From Methylobacterium nonmethylotrophicum (lineage in GTDB: Bacteria; Pseudomonadota; Alphaproteobacteria; Rhizobiales; Beijerinckiaceae): a stretch of DNA of 64,000 bases. Shown here in pieces: positions 35,179 to 50,952 of the stretch; position 1 is the stretch's first letter, and every line of letters begins with the position of its first letter. Location of the stretch: assembly GCF_004745635.1 (NCBI RefSeq), contig NZ_SRLB01000010.1, forward strand, positions 186,001 to 250,000, written 5' to 3'. Made by a program: the position numbers and the translations under genes. Below the pieces are notes generated by a model. That model did no database searches. It saw nothing but the letters and a program-made list of their open reading frames with translations, and had not been told where the DNA came from.

Positions 35179-36513
35179 TCAGGTCGCGTGCCGCACCGAC
35201 AGGCCGCCGAGCGGCCTCACGCTGTCCCCCGTCCGGCCGATCCGCAGCGCGAGCCCGGCCGCGACGAGGAACAGCACCGCCTCGATGGTGAAGACCGCCG
35301 CGTAGGCCGGCACCACGGTGCCGAAGGCGAGGCGCGCGAGGTCGACGCCCGCAGCACCCAGGAAGCCGCCGAGCCCGAAGGCGAGCCCTTGCGCGGCACC
35401 CCAGACGCCCATGCGGGTGCCGTGGCGGCTCTCGCCGCCGGGCGCCCCGCCGGTGCCGGCGAGCGCCATCATCGAGCCGATCGCCGCGACCGCGAAGATG
35501 CCGTTGAACAGGCCGAGCCCGACCACGCAGGCGCGCAAGGGCGTGTCGGGCCCGGCGAATCCGCAGGCCGCGATCGCCACGAGCGCGGCGGCCGAGCCGA
35601 GGCAGCCGGCGACGGTCCACAGGCGCAGGGAGGCGAGCGGCCCGCTGCCGTTGGCGGTGACGAGAGCGACCCAGATCATGCCGGCGAGCACGCCGCCGTT
35701 CTGGAGCCCGGCGAGCTTCGTGGTCGCACCCGGCGACATCGCGAAGACGAGGCCGGCGAAGGGCTCGAGGATCAGTTCCTGGGCGCTGTAGGCGAGCATC
35801 GCCAGGAAGACGAAGATCGTGAAGCGGCGCGCCTCCGGCTCGGCCCAGACCTCGGCGAGGACCCGGGCGAAGGGCTGCGCCGGCCCGGGCCGGGCGGGGG
35901 CGGAGGCCCGCGCCGGCTCGACGCCCCAGACGGCCGCCAGCGCCACCAGGAAGGCGATCAGGGACACGGAGCCCGAGACCGCCACGAGCCGCGTGCCGGA
36001 GAACGGATCGAGCAGGTGCCCGGCGGTCGGGGCGGTGACGACGAAGCCGGTGATCATCATGATCCAGACGATCGTCGCGGCAGCGCCCCGGCGGTGGGGC
36101 GCGACGCCGGTGGAGAGCAGCACGAGAAGCGACGTGCCGGCCGCACCCACGCCGATGCCGACGGCGAGGAAGGACAGGACCAGGAGAGCGAAGCCCGCGA
36201 CCGGGTGCGTCGCGACGAGCGCGGTGCCGAGGGCGGCGCCCACGCCGCCGAGGGCGAGCAGCGCCATGCCGCCGACGATCCAGGGCGTGCGGCGCTTGCC
36301 CAGGTCCGAGCCGTAGCCCCAGCGCGGGCGCAGGACCTGCACGGCGTAGTGGAGCGCCACCAGCCCGCCCGGCAGGGCGGCCGGCAGCGCCAGCTCCACC
36401 ACCATCACGCGGTTGAGGGTCGAGGTGATCAGCACCACGATGGCGCCGAGCGCCGTCTGGACGAGGCCGAGGCGCAGGATGGTGCCCCAGCCGAAGGCGC
36501 AGGCCTGGCTCAC
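35179..36513 (-). CDS. bch2: PucC/Bch2-family (BCD) major facilitator transporter
   Basis: This 444-residue, 12-helix protein of the LhaA/PucC branch of the major facilitator superfamily has the family start LGLVQTALGAIVVLITSTLNRVMVVEL and a late MGVWGAAQGLAFGLGGFLGA. Members assist light-harvesting complex assembly, perhaps by handling bacteriochlorophyll in the membrane. Its place between bchG and bchP matches orf428/bch2 of Rhodobacter. The start GTG 36513 overlaps the bchG stop (GTGA), with GGAGG upstream. A second paralogue, lhaA, lies at 48.7 kb. Confidence 0.88.
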   Translation of the reverse strand: MSQACAFGWGTILRLGLVQTALGAIVVLITSTLNRVMVVELALPAALPGGLVALHYAVQVLRPRWGYGSDLGKRRTPWIVGGMALLALGGVGAALGTALVATHPVAGFALLVLSFLAVGIGVGAAGTSLLVLLSTGVAPHRRGAAATIVWIMMITGFVVTAPTAGHLLDPFSGTRLVAVSGSVSLIAFLVALAAVWGVEPARASAPARPGPAQPFARVLAEVWAEPEARRFTIFVFLAMLAYSAQELILEPFAGLVFAMSPGATTKLAGLQNGGVLAGMIWVALVTANGSGPLASLRLWTVAGCLGSAAALVAIAACGFAGPDTPLRACVVGLGLFNGIFAVAAIGSMMALAGTGGAPGGESRHGTRMGVWGAAQGLAFGLGGFLGAAGVDLARLAFGTVVPAYAAVFTIEAVLFLVAAGLALRIGRTGDSVRPLGGLSVRHAT

Positions 36514-37442
36514 GCGACGCCTCCGCGCAACGCGAAGGCCGCCGCGAGCATGCCGAGCACGTAGAGGAGCGTGCCGGTGCCGTTGTACCAGGCCGCCCGC
36601 CCGTGCGGATCGGCGAGGAAGCGGCGCATCAGCAGGCCCTGGCCGGCCAGAAGGGCGGCGACGACGCCCGCGTGCCAGGGATGGCCCCAGGCGATGAGCG
36701 CCGCCGCCACGATCCCTTGCGGCAGCGCCATGACCAGGCAGGCGAGGCGGGCGGCGCGGTCGGCGCCGAGCTGGACCGGGAGCGAGCGGATGCCGGTGCG
36801 CCGGTCGCCCTCCATCGCCTTGAAGTCGTTGAGGGTCATGATGCCGTGGGCCCCGAGGCTGTAGAGGGCGGCGATCAGCACGATCCGCCCGTCCGGCAGG
36901 GAGGCGGTCATCACGGCGGCGCCGGTGAACCAGGGCAGGCCCTCGTAGCAGAGGCCGCAGGCGGCATTGCCCCACCAGCCGTTGCGCTTCAGGCGCAGGG
37001 GCGGGGCGCTGTAGATCCAGGCGAGCGTGAGCCCGAACAAGGCCGCGCCGAGCACCCAGGGGCCGAGCAGCGACGCGACCGCGAGCGAGAGCAGGCTCCA
37101 GCAGATCGCGACCGCGAGGCCCCAGCGGCCCGGGATGCGGCCGGAGGGAATCGGCCGCTGCGGCTCGTTGATGGCGTCGACGTGCCGGTCGTACCAGTCG
37201 TTGACCGCCTGGCTGGTGGCGCAGACGAGCGGCCCGGCGAGCAGGATGCCGGCCAGCACCACCGGCCAGCGCCCCTGGACCGCGCCGCCGGAGGAGACCA
37301 CCCCGCAGCCGAAGGCCCACATCGGCGCGAACCACGTGATCGGCTTCAGCAGTTCCAGAAGCGCGCGGGGCTCCGGAAGTGCCGAGGGCTTGACCAGAGG
37401 CAGGGGCTCGATCAGCGGCTTGATCAGGGGCTCGGTCGTCAT
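36510..37442 (-). CDS. bchG: Bacteriochlorophyll a synthase BchG
   Basis: BchG esterifies bacteriochlorophyllide a with geranylgeranyl or phytyl diphosphate in the membrane. The 310-residue UbiA-family prenyltransferase has the first Asp-rich site NDWYDRHVDAINEPQRPIPSGR and the second NDFKAMEGDRRTGIRSLPVQLG, among about eight membrane helices. The N-terminus carries a curious repeat, IKPLIEPLPLVKPSALPEP. A perfect PpsR operator lies 30 bp upstream. It starts the bchG-bch2-bchP-tspO series, each gene overlapping or close to the next. Confidence 0.96.
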   Translation of the reverse strand: MTTEPLIKPLIEPLPLVKPSALPEPRALLELLKPITWFAPMWAFGCGVVSSGGAVQGRWPVVLAGILLAGPLVCATSQAVNDWYDRHVDAINEPQRPIPSGRIPGRWGLAVAICWSLLSLAVASLLGPWVLGAALFGLTLAWIYSAPPLRLKRNGWWGNAACGLCYEGLPWFTGAAVMTASLPDGRIVLIAALYSLGAHGIMTLNDFKAMEGDRRTGIRSLPVQLGADRAARLACLVMALPQGIVAAALIAWGHPWHAGVVAALLAGQGLLMRRFLADPHGRAAWYNGTGTLLYVLGMLAAAFALRGGVA

Positions 37443-37471
37443 GACCGGAGGGTGGGACGGCCCCTCGCGAG

Positions 37472-37489
37472 TGTCAAGCGCGCTTTACA
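37472..37489. promoter_or_regulatory. PpsR/CrtJ operator before bchG
   Basis: An exact TGT-N12-ACA (TGTCAAGCGCGCTTTACA) lies between ppsR and bchG, 30 bp upstream of the bchG ATG and 34 bp past the ppsR stop. No second copy sits at the 8-bp spacing, only a poor TGC-N12-ACC match. Confidence 0.85.
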
Positions 37490-37522
37490 CTTTCACATGC
37501 TCCGTCGCGTGGACCTGCGACG

Positions 37523-38965
37523 TCAGCTCGCGCCCTCGTCCGCCTCCTCCGAGCCGTCGAGGTCGCCGAGACCGTAGCGGCGCATCTTGGCGTAGAAGCC
37601 CTGCCGGCTGAGGCCCAGCATCTCGGCCGCGGAGGCGCGGTTGTCGTGGGTGATGCGCAACGCCGCCTCGATGCAGAGGCGCTCGATCAGGTCGGTGGTC
37701 TCGCGCACCAGCGCCTTCATCGAGACGCGGCCGACGAGCTCGGTCATGTGCTCGACGGAGCGCGGCAATTCGCGCCCGCCCGGCGCCACGGCGGCGACGC
37801 GGCGGGGCAGGCTGCGCAGGGTGAAGCCGAAGCAGGGCCGGTCGCCACCCGGCACCGAGACCGCGGCGACCTCCACCTCCTCGATCGCGCCGAACTCGCC
37901 GCGCATGACGGTGGCGAAGTGGCGCACCGCGCCGTGATCGGCGAGGGTGTTGAACAGGGCGGCGATCTCGGTGCCCTCGCGGCCGAGCCAGCGCTCGAGC
38001 GATTCGCCCTTGGCCTGGTGCTCGGTGGCGAGCTGGGCGAGGTCCAGGAAGGCGGCGTTGACCCCGATGATGCGCCGGTCGCGGTCGGTGACGACGAAGC
38101 CCTCGGGCATCGCCTCGATCACCTCGAGGGCGCCGGAGCGCGCCGCGGCCGGGCTCGGGGCGTGGGCGAGGGGGGCGAGGCGCACCAGGATGCTCATCCC
38201 GGATTCCTCGCGAAACAAAGTCGCCGAGACCCGCGCCTCGCCCCGCCGCTGGGCGAGCCGGGCAGACAGGTCCTCCGCCTGGCCGGTGAGGCGCAGGCCC
38301 ACGAGGAGCGCCTGGAGGGCGCGGCCGCTCTCGGGCTCGAACAGGTCGACGAGGTCGCGCCCGACGATGCGCTTGACCGCCCGGCCGAGCAGGCGGGCGG
38401 CGGCCGGGTTGATCTCGGTGACGCGGCGGGTGCCGGCATCGACGATCAGGATCGGCTCGCCGGCGAGCTGGAACAGGACCCGGTAGCGGGTCTCGGCGCT
38501 GCGCAGGCGGGCATAGTCGCGCTCGAGCGCCTGCTGCGAATCGGCCAGGCGCTGCTGCAGCGCCGAGAGCGCCCTGAGGTCGCGGCCGATCACGATGATG
38601 CGGTCGTCGTCGGGAACGCGCAGGGCCGCGTAGCGGATCGGCACGTCGACGCCGCCCTGCGCCGAGGGGTGGTTGACCTGCCGCCAGCGCGTCACGGCGC
38701 CGGGCTCGGCATCCTCCAGCAGGCTCGCGATCTTCGGCCGGCTCTCCACCGTGACGGTGTCGATCCAGCGCCGGCCGAGCCACCGGTCGCCGGCCTCCTC
38801 GGACAGCCCGTCCGCCCCGAAGGCGGCATCGCGAATCACGCCGTCGCCGTCGATCACCAGCGACACGTCGCTGGCCGCAGCGACGAGGCTGCCCGTCGTC
38901 CGGGGATCGAGGCGGGAGACGGCGTCTCGAAGCACCGCGAAAGATTCCTTCGCAGCAGGGCTCAC
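37523..38965 (-). CDS. ppsR: PpsR/CrtJ redox-responsive transcriptional repressor
   Basis: PpsR represses bch, crt and puc/puf genes under oxygen. The 480-residue protein has three PAS domains (about 20-110, 150-260, 290-400), a Gln-rich linker (LQQRLADSQQALERDYARLR) before the second, and a C-terminal Fis-type helix-turn-helix (NRASAAEMLGLSRQGFYAKM). A cysteine in ERLCIEAALR sits in the HTH region, where the redox Cys of Rhodobacter PpsR lies. The start is uncertain: GTG 38965 is chosen, TTG 38977 is possible, and neither has a good ribosome site. It follows aerR by 49 bp. Confidence 0.95.
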   Translation of the reverse strand: MSPAAKESFAVLRDAVSRLDPRTTGSLVAAASDVSLVIDGDGVIRDAAFGADGLSEEAGDRWLGRRWIDTVTVESRPKIASLLEDAEPGAVTRWRQVNHPSAQGGVDVPIRYAALRVPDDDRIIVIGRDLRALSALQQRLADSQQALERDYARLRSAETRYRVLFQLAGEPILIVDAGTRRVTEINPAAARLLGRAVKRIVGRDLVDLFEPESGRALQALLVGLRLTGQAEDLSARLAQRRGEARVSATLFREESGMSILVRLAPLAHAPSPAAARSGALEVIEAMPEGFVVTDRDRRIIGVNAAFLDLAQLATEHQAKGESLERWLGREGTEIAALFNTLADHGAVRHFATVMRGEFGAIEEVEVAAVSVPGGDRPCFGFTLRSLPRRVAAVAPGGRELPRSVEHMTELVGRVSMKALVRETTDLIERLCIEAALRITHDNRASAAEMLGLSRQGFYAKMRRYGLGDLDGSEEADEGAS

Positions 38966-39014
38966 GGGTCTGTTCAAGGGCCACCAACTACGCCGACCGC
39001 ATCGAACAGTGCTT

Positions 39015-39902
39015 TCAGCAGGCTCTAATCCGCAGATCAAGCAAGCTTCGTGCGATTTCAGGCGCTTCGCGCGCATCATCGACAGATGCGTCGGCGCCGA
39101 CGAGCCGGATCCGGTCGGGCCGGCCGTGAAAGGCGGGGCCGCCGACGATCAGGTGAAGGTCGCGATTGCGCGAGGCGCGCCGCAGCGCCGGGACCGCCGC
39201 GATCAGCCGGTCGACATGGACGTCGCAGGAGAGCGACAGGCCGATCACGTCGAACCACTCGGCGCGCAGGCGCTCCAGCGCGTCGGAGAGGTTGGTGTCG
39301 AAGCTCGTCACCACCTCCCAGCCGGCCTCGGCGAAGAAGTGCGCCGCCAGCGTCAGCCCGAAGGTATGGGTCTCGCCGGGTGCCGGCACGAGCAGGACCC
39401 GCCGGCTCGCCGGATCGACCGGACGCGGTTCGAGGCAGAGCGTCTCGAGATCGTGGACGAGCCGGCGCAGCCGCGCCATCGCGGTCGTCACCTGGACGAA
39501 GTCGCAGGCATCCTCCTCCCACAGCCGGCCGATATACCGGGCCGTGGGCGCCATGAGGCCGATCAGCACCTCGTCCAGCGCCATCCCGTCGTCGATCAGC
39601 TCGCGGACCACCGCGAGCGCGTCGCGGTCCTGCTGCGCCAGCATCAGGGCGGTGAGGCGGTCGATGTCGGCGGTGCCGGTCCGGCGGGCGGACAAACGGG
39701 GCGGCCGGGTCTCGCTGCGATGGGCGAGCATCAGCCGCGGGATGATCTCGGCCTCGACGACCTGTGCGAGGTCGTCGCGCCAGCGCGATCCCCTCTGTAC
39801 TCCCCCAGGGTTTCTTTCGAGAGACGAACGATCCCGGAATGCCCTTTCACGGCGGATCGCCATGTCGTCGGGCAGCGCGCCGGACTGTGCTTGATCTCCC
39901 AC
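39015..39902 (-). CDS. aerR: AerR/PpaA cobalamin-binding antirepressor
   Basis: AerR/PpaA binds cobalamin through a B12-binding domain and counteracts PpsR/CrtJ in the light or at low oxygen. The 295-residue protein has a helical region (about 60-150, with MALDEVLIGLMAPTARYIGRLW) then the B12 fold with the axial-ligand motif GETHTFGLTLAAHFFAEAGW and a later IGLSLSCDVHVDRL. GTG 39902 is preferred because GGGGAGG lies 5 bp upstream; the in-frame GTG at 39908 falls inside that site. It precedes ppsR on the same strand, the usual partnership, and diverges from bchF. Confidence 0.93.
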   Translation of the reverse strand: MGDQAQSGALPDDMAIRRERAFRDRSSLERNPGGVQRGSRWRDDLAQVVEAEIIPRLMLAHRSETRPPRLSARRTGTADIDRLTALMLAQQDRDALAVVRELIDDGMALDEVLIGLMAPTARYIGRLWEEDACDFVQVTTAMARLRRLVHDLETLCLEPRPVDPASRRVLLVPAPGETHTFGLTLAAHFFAEAGWEVVTSFDTNLSDALERLRAEWFDVIGLSLSCDVHVDRLIAAVPALRRASRNRDLHLIVGGPAFHGRPDRIRLVGADASVDDAREAPEIARSLLDLRIRAC

Positions 39903-40078
39903 CGGCACCTCCCCGATGCACAGGAAAATCGGGTTTGCTCGACCTTGTGTCGACGTTTCTACCTTGGGAGCGTCGTCGGCGGGACGGCGTTATCCGGGTT
40001 TCACTCCAGGATACAGCTCCGGCGTCCTGCCGCAAGGCTCATTCGCGTCGGCCTCCCAGGAATGTCACGATGGGCAAC

Positions 40079-41922
<1,844 letters not shown>

Positions 41923-41927
41923 GGCGG

Positions 41928-43434
41928 ATGCAGCTCACGCTCTGGACCTACGAGGGGCCCCCTCACATCGGGGCGATGCGCATCGCCACCGCGATGCACG
42001 GCCTGCACTACGTGCTGCACGCGCCGCAGGGCGACACCTACGCCGACCTGCTCTTCACCATGATCGAGCGGCGCGACGCCCGCCCGCCGGTCACCTACAC
42101 GACCTTCCAGGCCCGCGACCTCGGCTCCGACACCGCCGAGATCTTCAAGCGGGCGGTGCGCGAGGCCTACGAGCGGTTCCGCCCGCAGGCGATGATCGTC
42201 GGCGCCTCCTGCACGGCGGAACTGCTGCAGGACGATCCCGGCGGCCTGTCGCGGGCGCTGGGCCTGCCGATCCCGGTGATCCCACTCGAGCTCCCCGCCT
42301 ACCAGAAGAAGGAGAACTGGGGCGCGTCCGAGACCTTCTACCGGCTGGTGCGCACGCTGGCGGGCCCGCCCGCCGCCGCGCCCGCCCGGGCGAGCTGCAA
42401 CATCCTCGGCCCGACCGCGCTCGGCTTTCGGCACCGCGACGACGTGCGCGAGGTGCGGGGGCTCCTCGAGCGCCTCGGGATCGCCGTGAACGTGGTGGCG
42501 CCGCTGGGCGCCGCGCCCGCCGACCTCGCGCGCCTCTCACAGGCTGCGTTCAACGTCGTGCTCTACCCGGAAGTGGCGCGCAGCGCCGCGCAGTGGCTCG
42601 AGCGCACCCACGCCCAACCCTTCGTCGAGACCGCGCCGATCGGCGTCAAGGGAACGGTGGCCTTCGTGGAGGCGGTGGCGAAGCTTGCCGGCGTCGATCC
42701 GGCCCCGGTCCTGAGCGGCGAGGGCTCGCGGCTTCCCTGGTACTCGCGCTCGGTCGATTCGACCTACCTCACCGGCAAGCGCGTCTTCGTCTTCGGCGAC
42801 GCCACCCACGCGGTCGCGGCGGCCCGGGTCGCGACGCGGGAGATCGGCTTCTCGCTGGTCGGCCTCGGCACCTATTCGCGCGAATTGGCCCGCGAGGTGC
42901 GGACCGAGGCGGCCCAGCACGGAATCGAGGCGCTGGTCACCGACGACTACCTGGCGGTCGAGGCGGCGATCGCGGCGGCGCAGCCGGAACTGGTGCTCGG
43001 CACCCAGATGGAGCGCCACATCGCCAAACGGCTCGGCATCCCCTGCGCGGTGATCTCGGCGCCGATGCACGTGCAGGACGTCCCGGCCCGCCACGCGCCG
43101 CAGATGGGCTTCGAGGGGGCGAACGTCCTGTTCGACACCTTCGTCCACCCGCTGATGATGGGGCTCGAGGAGCACCTGCTGGCGATGTTCCGGGACGACC
43201 CGGAATTCCATGACGGCGTCGCCCCTTCTCACCTCGGCGGCCGGCCGCGCGAGGAGGCCGAGACGGTCGTCGTCGCCGCGCCCGCCACCGCGGTGGCGCC
43301 GGTGGTCTGGTCGATCGAGGCCGAGCGCGAGCTGAAGAAGGTCCCCTTCTTCGTGCGCGGCAAGGCCCGTCACAACACCGAACGCTACGCCCGCGAGCGG
43401 GCGCTCCCGCTCATCACCGTCGAGACCCTGTACG

Positions 43435-43460
<26 letters not shown>
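41928..43460 (+). CDS. bchB: Light-independent protochlorophyllide reductase subunit B
   Basis: BchB completes the NB catalytic complex. The 510-residue protein begins [20 protein letters not shown], has D36-region [15 protein letters not shown] (an Asp here serves as the unusual fourth ligand of the NB cluster in the family), [16 protein letters not shown], and the C-terminal PCP-like [20 protein letters not shown] segment. A GAGGCGG site precedes ATG 41928. Its last 26 bases overlap the start of bchH in another frame, an unusually long overlap for this cluster. Confidence 0.97.
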
Positions 43461-48040
<4,580 letters not shown>

Positions 48041-48041
<1 letters not shown>

Positions 48042-48742
48042 TGACCAGCCCCACCTACGCCACCCGCCGGGCCCAGCTCGAGACCTATTTCGACCGTACC
48101 GCGGTCGAGGCCTGGGCGCGGCTGACCTCCGACGCGCAGGTGAGCCGCATCCGCGCCACCGTGCGGGCCGGCCGCGACGCGATGCGGGCGGAACTCCTGT
48201 CCTGGCTGCCCGCCGACCTCTCCGGACGGCGCCTGCTCGATGCCGGCTGCGGCACCGGGGCGCTCGCCGTCGCGGCGGCGCGGCGCGGAGCCGAGGTCGT
48301 CGCGGTCGACGTCTCCCCGACGCTGATCGGGCTCGCCCGCGAGCGCACCACCGCCTTCGGGCTGCCGGGCCGGCTCGATTTCCGCGTCGGCGACATGCTG
48401 GACGAGGGCTTAGGAGCCTTCGACCACGTCGTGGCGATGGATTCGCTGATCCACTACCGCACCCCGGACATCGTGCGGGCGCTCGACCAGCTCGCCCGGC
48501 GCACCGAGGCGTCGGTGCTCTTCACCGTGGCGCCGCGCACGCCGCTCCTGACCCTGATGCACGCCACCGGCCGCCTCTTCCCCCGCGGCGACCGCGCGCC
48601 GGCGATCGAGCCGGTCGGGGAGGGGGCGTTGCGCCGCCGCATCGCCGACGAGCCGGGGCTCGCGCCCTTCGCGCTTGCCCGCAGCCGGCGCATCACCTCC
48701 GGCTTCTACCTCTCCAACGCCCTGGAGCTCGCGCGCCGATGA
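48041..48742 (+). CDS. bchM: Mg-protoporphyrin IX O-methyltransferase BchM
   Basis: BchM methylates the ring C propionate of Mg-protoporphyrin IX with S-adenosylmethionine, giving the substrate of AcsF. The 233-residue protein starts with the family helix AQLETYFDRTAVEAWARLTSD and has motif I LLDAGCGTGALAVAAARRGA, VVAVDVSPTLI and DHVVAMDSLIHY. It begins on the last base of bchL and ends overlapping lhaA (ATGA). Length and motifs are normal. Confidence 0.96.
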
Positions 48743-50148
48743 GCCCGGGACGCCGCCTCGCCCGCGCCCTCGCGGATCTCGGGCCCCGCTACCTGCCCTT
48801 CGCGGACGCCGCCACGGCGGAGCTGCCGCTCGGCCGGCTCCTGCGCCTGTCGCTGTTCCAGGTCACGGTCGGGATGGCGGCGGTGCTGCTGATCGGCACC
48901 CTCAACCGGGTGATGATCGTCGAGCTCGACGTGCCGGCCTGGATCGTCGCCGTGATGCTGTCGCTGCCGCTGCTCGCCGCCCCGTTCCGGGCGCTGGTCG
49001 GCTTCCGCTCCGACACGCACCGCTCGGTGCTCGGCTGGCGGCGCGTCCCGTACCTCTGGTTCGGCACGCTGCTGCAGTTCGGCGGCTTCGCCATCATGCC
49101 GTTCGCGCTCCTGATCCTGTCGGGGGACACGACCGGGCCGATCGTCGTCGGCCAGGTGGCGGCGGCGCTCGCCTTCGTGCTCGTCGGCGCCGGCCTCCAC
49201 ACCACCCAGACCGTGGGGCTGGCGCTCGCCACCGACCTCGCGCCGGCCCATGCCCGCCCGAAGGTGGTGGCGCTTCTCTGCGCCATGCTCCTCGTCGGCA
49301 TGATGGCGAGCGCCGTGGTGTTCGGCCTGGCGCTCGCGAATTTCTCCGCCATCCGGCTGATCCAGGTGATCCAGGGCGCGGCGCTCGCCACCCTCGTCCT
49401 CAACGGCATCGCCCTGTGGAAGCAGGAGCCGCGCGACACCTCCCGCAAGGCGGACGCCCCGCGCCGCTTCGGCGAGGCCTGGGAGGCGTATTCCGCGGAG
49501 CCGCAGGCGCGCCGCCGCCTGCTGGCCACCGGCCTCGGCACGGCGGGGTTCAGCATGCAGGACATCCTGCTCGAGCCCTATGGCGGCCAGATCCTGCACC
49601 TGCCGGTGGCGGCCACGACCGCGCTCACCGCCGTGCTGGCGGTCGGGGGCGGGGCGGGGCTCGTGACCGCGGCGCGCTGGCTCAACCGCGGCGGCGACCC
49701 GTTCCGGGTCGCGGCGGCCGGCGCCGTCGTCGGCATCGCGGCCTTCTCGGCGGTGGTCTTCGCCGCGCCCTTGAGCTCCGGCGGGCTCTTCGCCTGCGGC
49801 GTGGCGCTGATCGGCGTCGGCGGCGGGCTCTTCGCCCACGGCACGCTGACCGCCTCAATGGCGAGCGCGCCTCCCGCGCAATCCGGCCTCGCGCTCGGCG
49901 CCTGGGGCGCCGTGCAGGCCTGCGCCGCGGGTGCCGCGATCGCGGCAAGCGGCATCCTGCGCGATGCCGGCTCGGCGCTCGCCGTGTCGGGCCGCCTCGG
50001 CGAGGCCCTCGCCGAAGCCTCGACCGGCTACCTCGTCGTCTACCACATCGAGATCGGGCTCCTCTTCGCCACCCTGGTGGCGATCGGCCCGCTGGTGCGC
50101 CGCCGCCCCGATCACCCCCCGCTCACCGCCCGCCCGGCCCTGCCCTAA
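48739..50148 (+). CDS. lhaA: LhaA light-harvesting complex assembly factor (BCD/PucC-family MFS)
   Basis: LhaA promotes assembly of the LH1-reaction centre core. The 469-residue, 12-helix protein is a PucC-family transporter with FQVTVGMAAVLLIGTLNRVM, GFRSDTHRSVLGWRRVPYLW and a late LGAWGAVQACAAGAAIA. Its position between bchM and puhA is the conserved lhaA location. The start overlaps bchM by four bases and puhA begins 13 bp after it. The paralogue at 35.2 kb shares the STLNRVM signature, so the two may divide the work or arose by duplication. Confidence 0.94.
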   Translation: MSPGRRLARALADLGPRYLPFADAATAELPLGRLLRLSLFQVTVGMAAVLLIGTLNRVMIVELDVPAWIVAVMLSLPLLAAPFRALVGFRSDTHRSVLGWRRVPYLWFGTLLQFGGFAIMPFALLILSGDTTGPIVVGQVAAALAFVLVGAGLHTTQTVGLALATDLAPAHARPKVVALLCAMLLVGMMASAVVFGLALANFSAIRLIQVIQGAALATLVLNGIALWKQEPRDTSRKADAPRRFGEAWEAYSAEPQARRRLLATGLGTAGFSMQDILLEPYGGQILHLPVAATTALTAVLAVGGGAGLVTAARWLNRGGDPFRVAAAGAVVGIAAFSAVVFAAPLSSGGLFACGVALIGVGGGLFAHGTLTASMASAPPAQSGLALGAWGAVQACAAGAAIAASGILRDAGSALAVSGRLGEALAEASTGYLVVYHIEIGLLFATLVAIGPLVRRRPDHPPLTARPALP

Positions 50149-50160
50149 AAGGAGGCCCTC

Positions 50161-50952
50161 ATGCCCAAGGGTGCCATCACGAGCTACATCGACGTCGCGC
50201 AACTGGTGCTCTACGCGTTCTGGCTGTTCTTCGCCGGCCTGGTCTTCTACCTGCGCCGCGAGGACCGCCGCGAGGGCTACCCGCTCGAATCCGAGACCCA
50301 TGGCGGCCTGAAAGGCTGGGACTGGCTCTTCCTGCCCAGCCCGAAGACCTTCCTGCTCGCCGACGGCAGGACCGTGCTGGCGCCGCGGCCCGAGGAAGGC
50401 CCGACCGGCCCGCTCAAGGCGGTCAAGCGCGAGCCCTGGCCCGGCGCCCCGATCGAGCCGACCGCGACGGACGATTCCCGCCTCGCCGACGGCGTCGGCC
50501 CGGGCGCCTATGCCCAGCGCGCCGAGCGGCCCGACCTCACCTGGGAGGGCAAGCCCCGCATCGTGCCGATGCGCGTCGCCGAGGAGTTCACGGTCGCGGC
50601 GGACGACCCCGATCCGCGCGGCATGCCGGTCTACGGCGCCGATCGCGTGCTGGCCGGCACCGTCACGGAGATCTGGGTCGATCGCGGCGAGTCGCTGCCG
50701 CGCTACTACGAGATGGAACTCGAGGGCGCCCGCGACCGCACGGTGCTGATCCCGGTGACCTTCGCCGACGTGCCGCGCTTCAGCCGAGAGAGGAAGATCG
50801 TCGTCGAGGCCCTCCTCGCCCGCCAGTTCGCCGGCGTGCCGGCGCAGCGCGACCCCGACAGCATCACCCTGCGGGAGGAGGAGCGGGTCATGGCGTATTA
50901 CGGCGCCGGCACGCTCTACGCCACCGCCGACCGCGAGGAGCCGCTGCTGTGA
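50161..50952 (+). CDS. puhA: Reaction centre H subunit PuhA
   Basis: PuhA caps the L/M core on the cytoplasmic side and guides protons to QB. The 263-residue protein has one N-terminal membrane helix (AQLVLYAFWLFFAGLVFYLR, after MPKGAITSYIDV) and a large soluble beta-rich PRC-barrel domain with GMPVYGADRVLAGTVTEIWVDR and LIPVTFADVPRF. AGGAGG lies about 7 bp before the ATG. The stop overlaps the puhB start. It is the first gene of the conserved puhABC-acsF-puhE-hemA run. Confidence 0.97.
   Translation: MPKGAITSYIDVAQLVLYAFWLFFAGLVFYLRREDRREGYPLESETHGGLKGWDWLFLPSPKTFLLADGRTVLAPRPEEGPTGPLKAVKREPWPGAPIEPTATDDSRLADGVGPGAYAQRAERPDLTWEGKPRIVPMRVAEEFTVAADDPDPRGMPVYGADRVLAGTVTEIWVDRGESLPRYYEMELEGARDRTVLIPVTFADVPRFSRERKIVVEALLARQFAGVPAQRDPDSITLREEERVMAYYGAGTLYATADREEPLL

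Noticed and set aside
34789..36564. A 591-residue plus-strand frame opposite bchP and the bch2-like gene
   Set aside because: It is a low-complexity Arg/Ala/Glu-rich shadow of two recognised genes.
39949..39966. A TGT-N12-ACC sequence in the aerR-bchF gap
   Set aside because: One half-site is imperfect, the inner bases are not symmetric and it does not sit at 8-bp spacing to the real operator.
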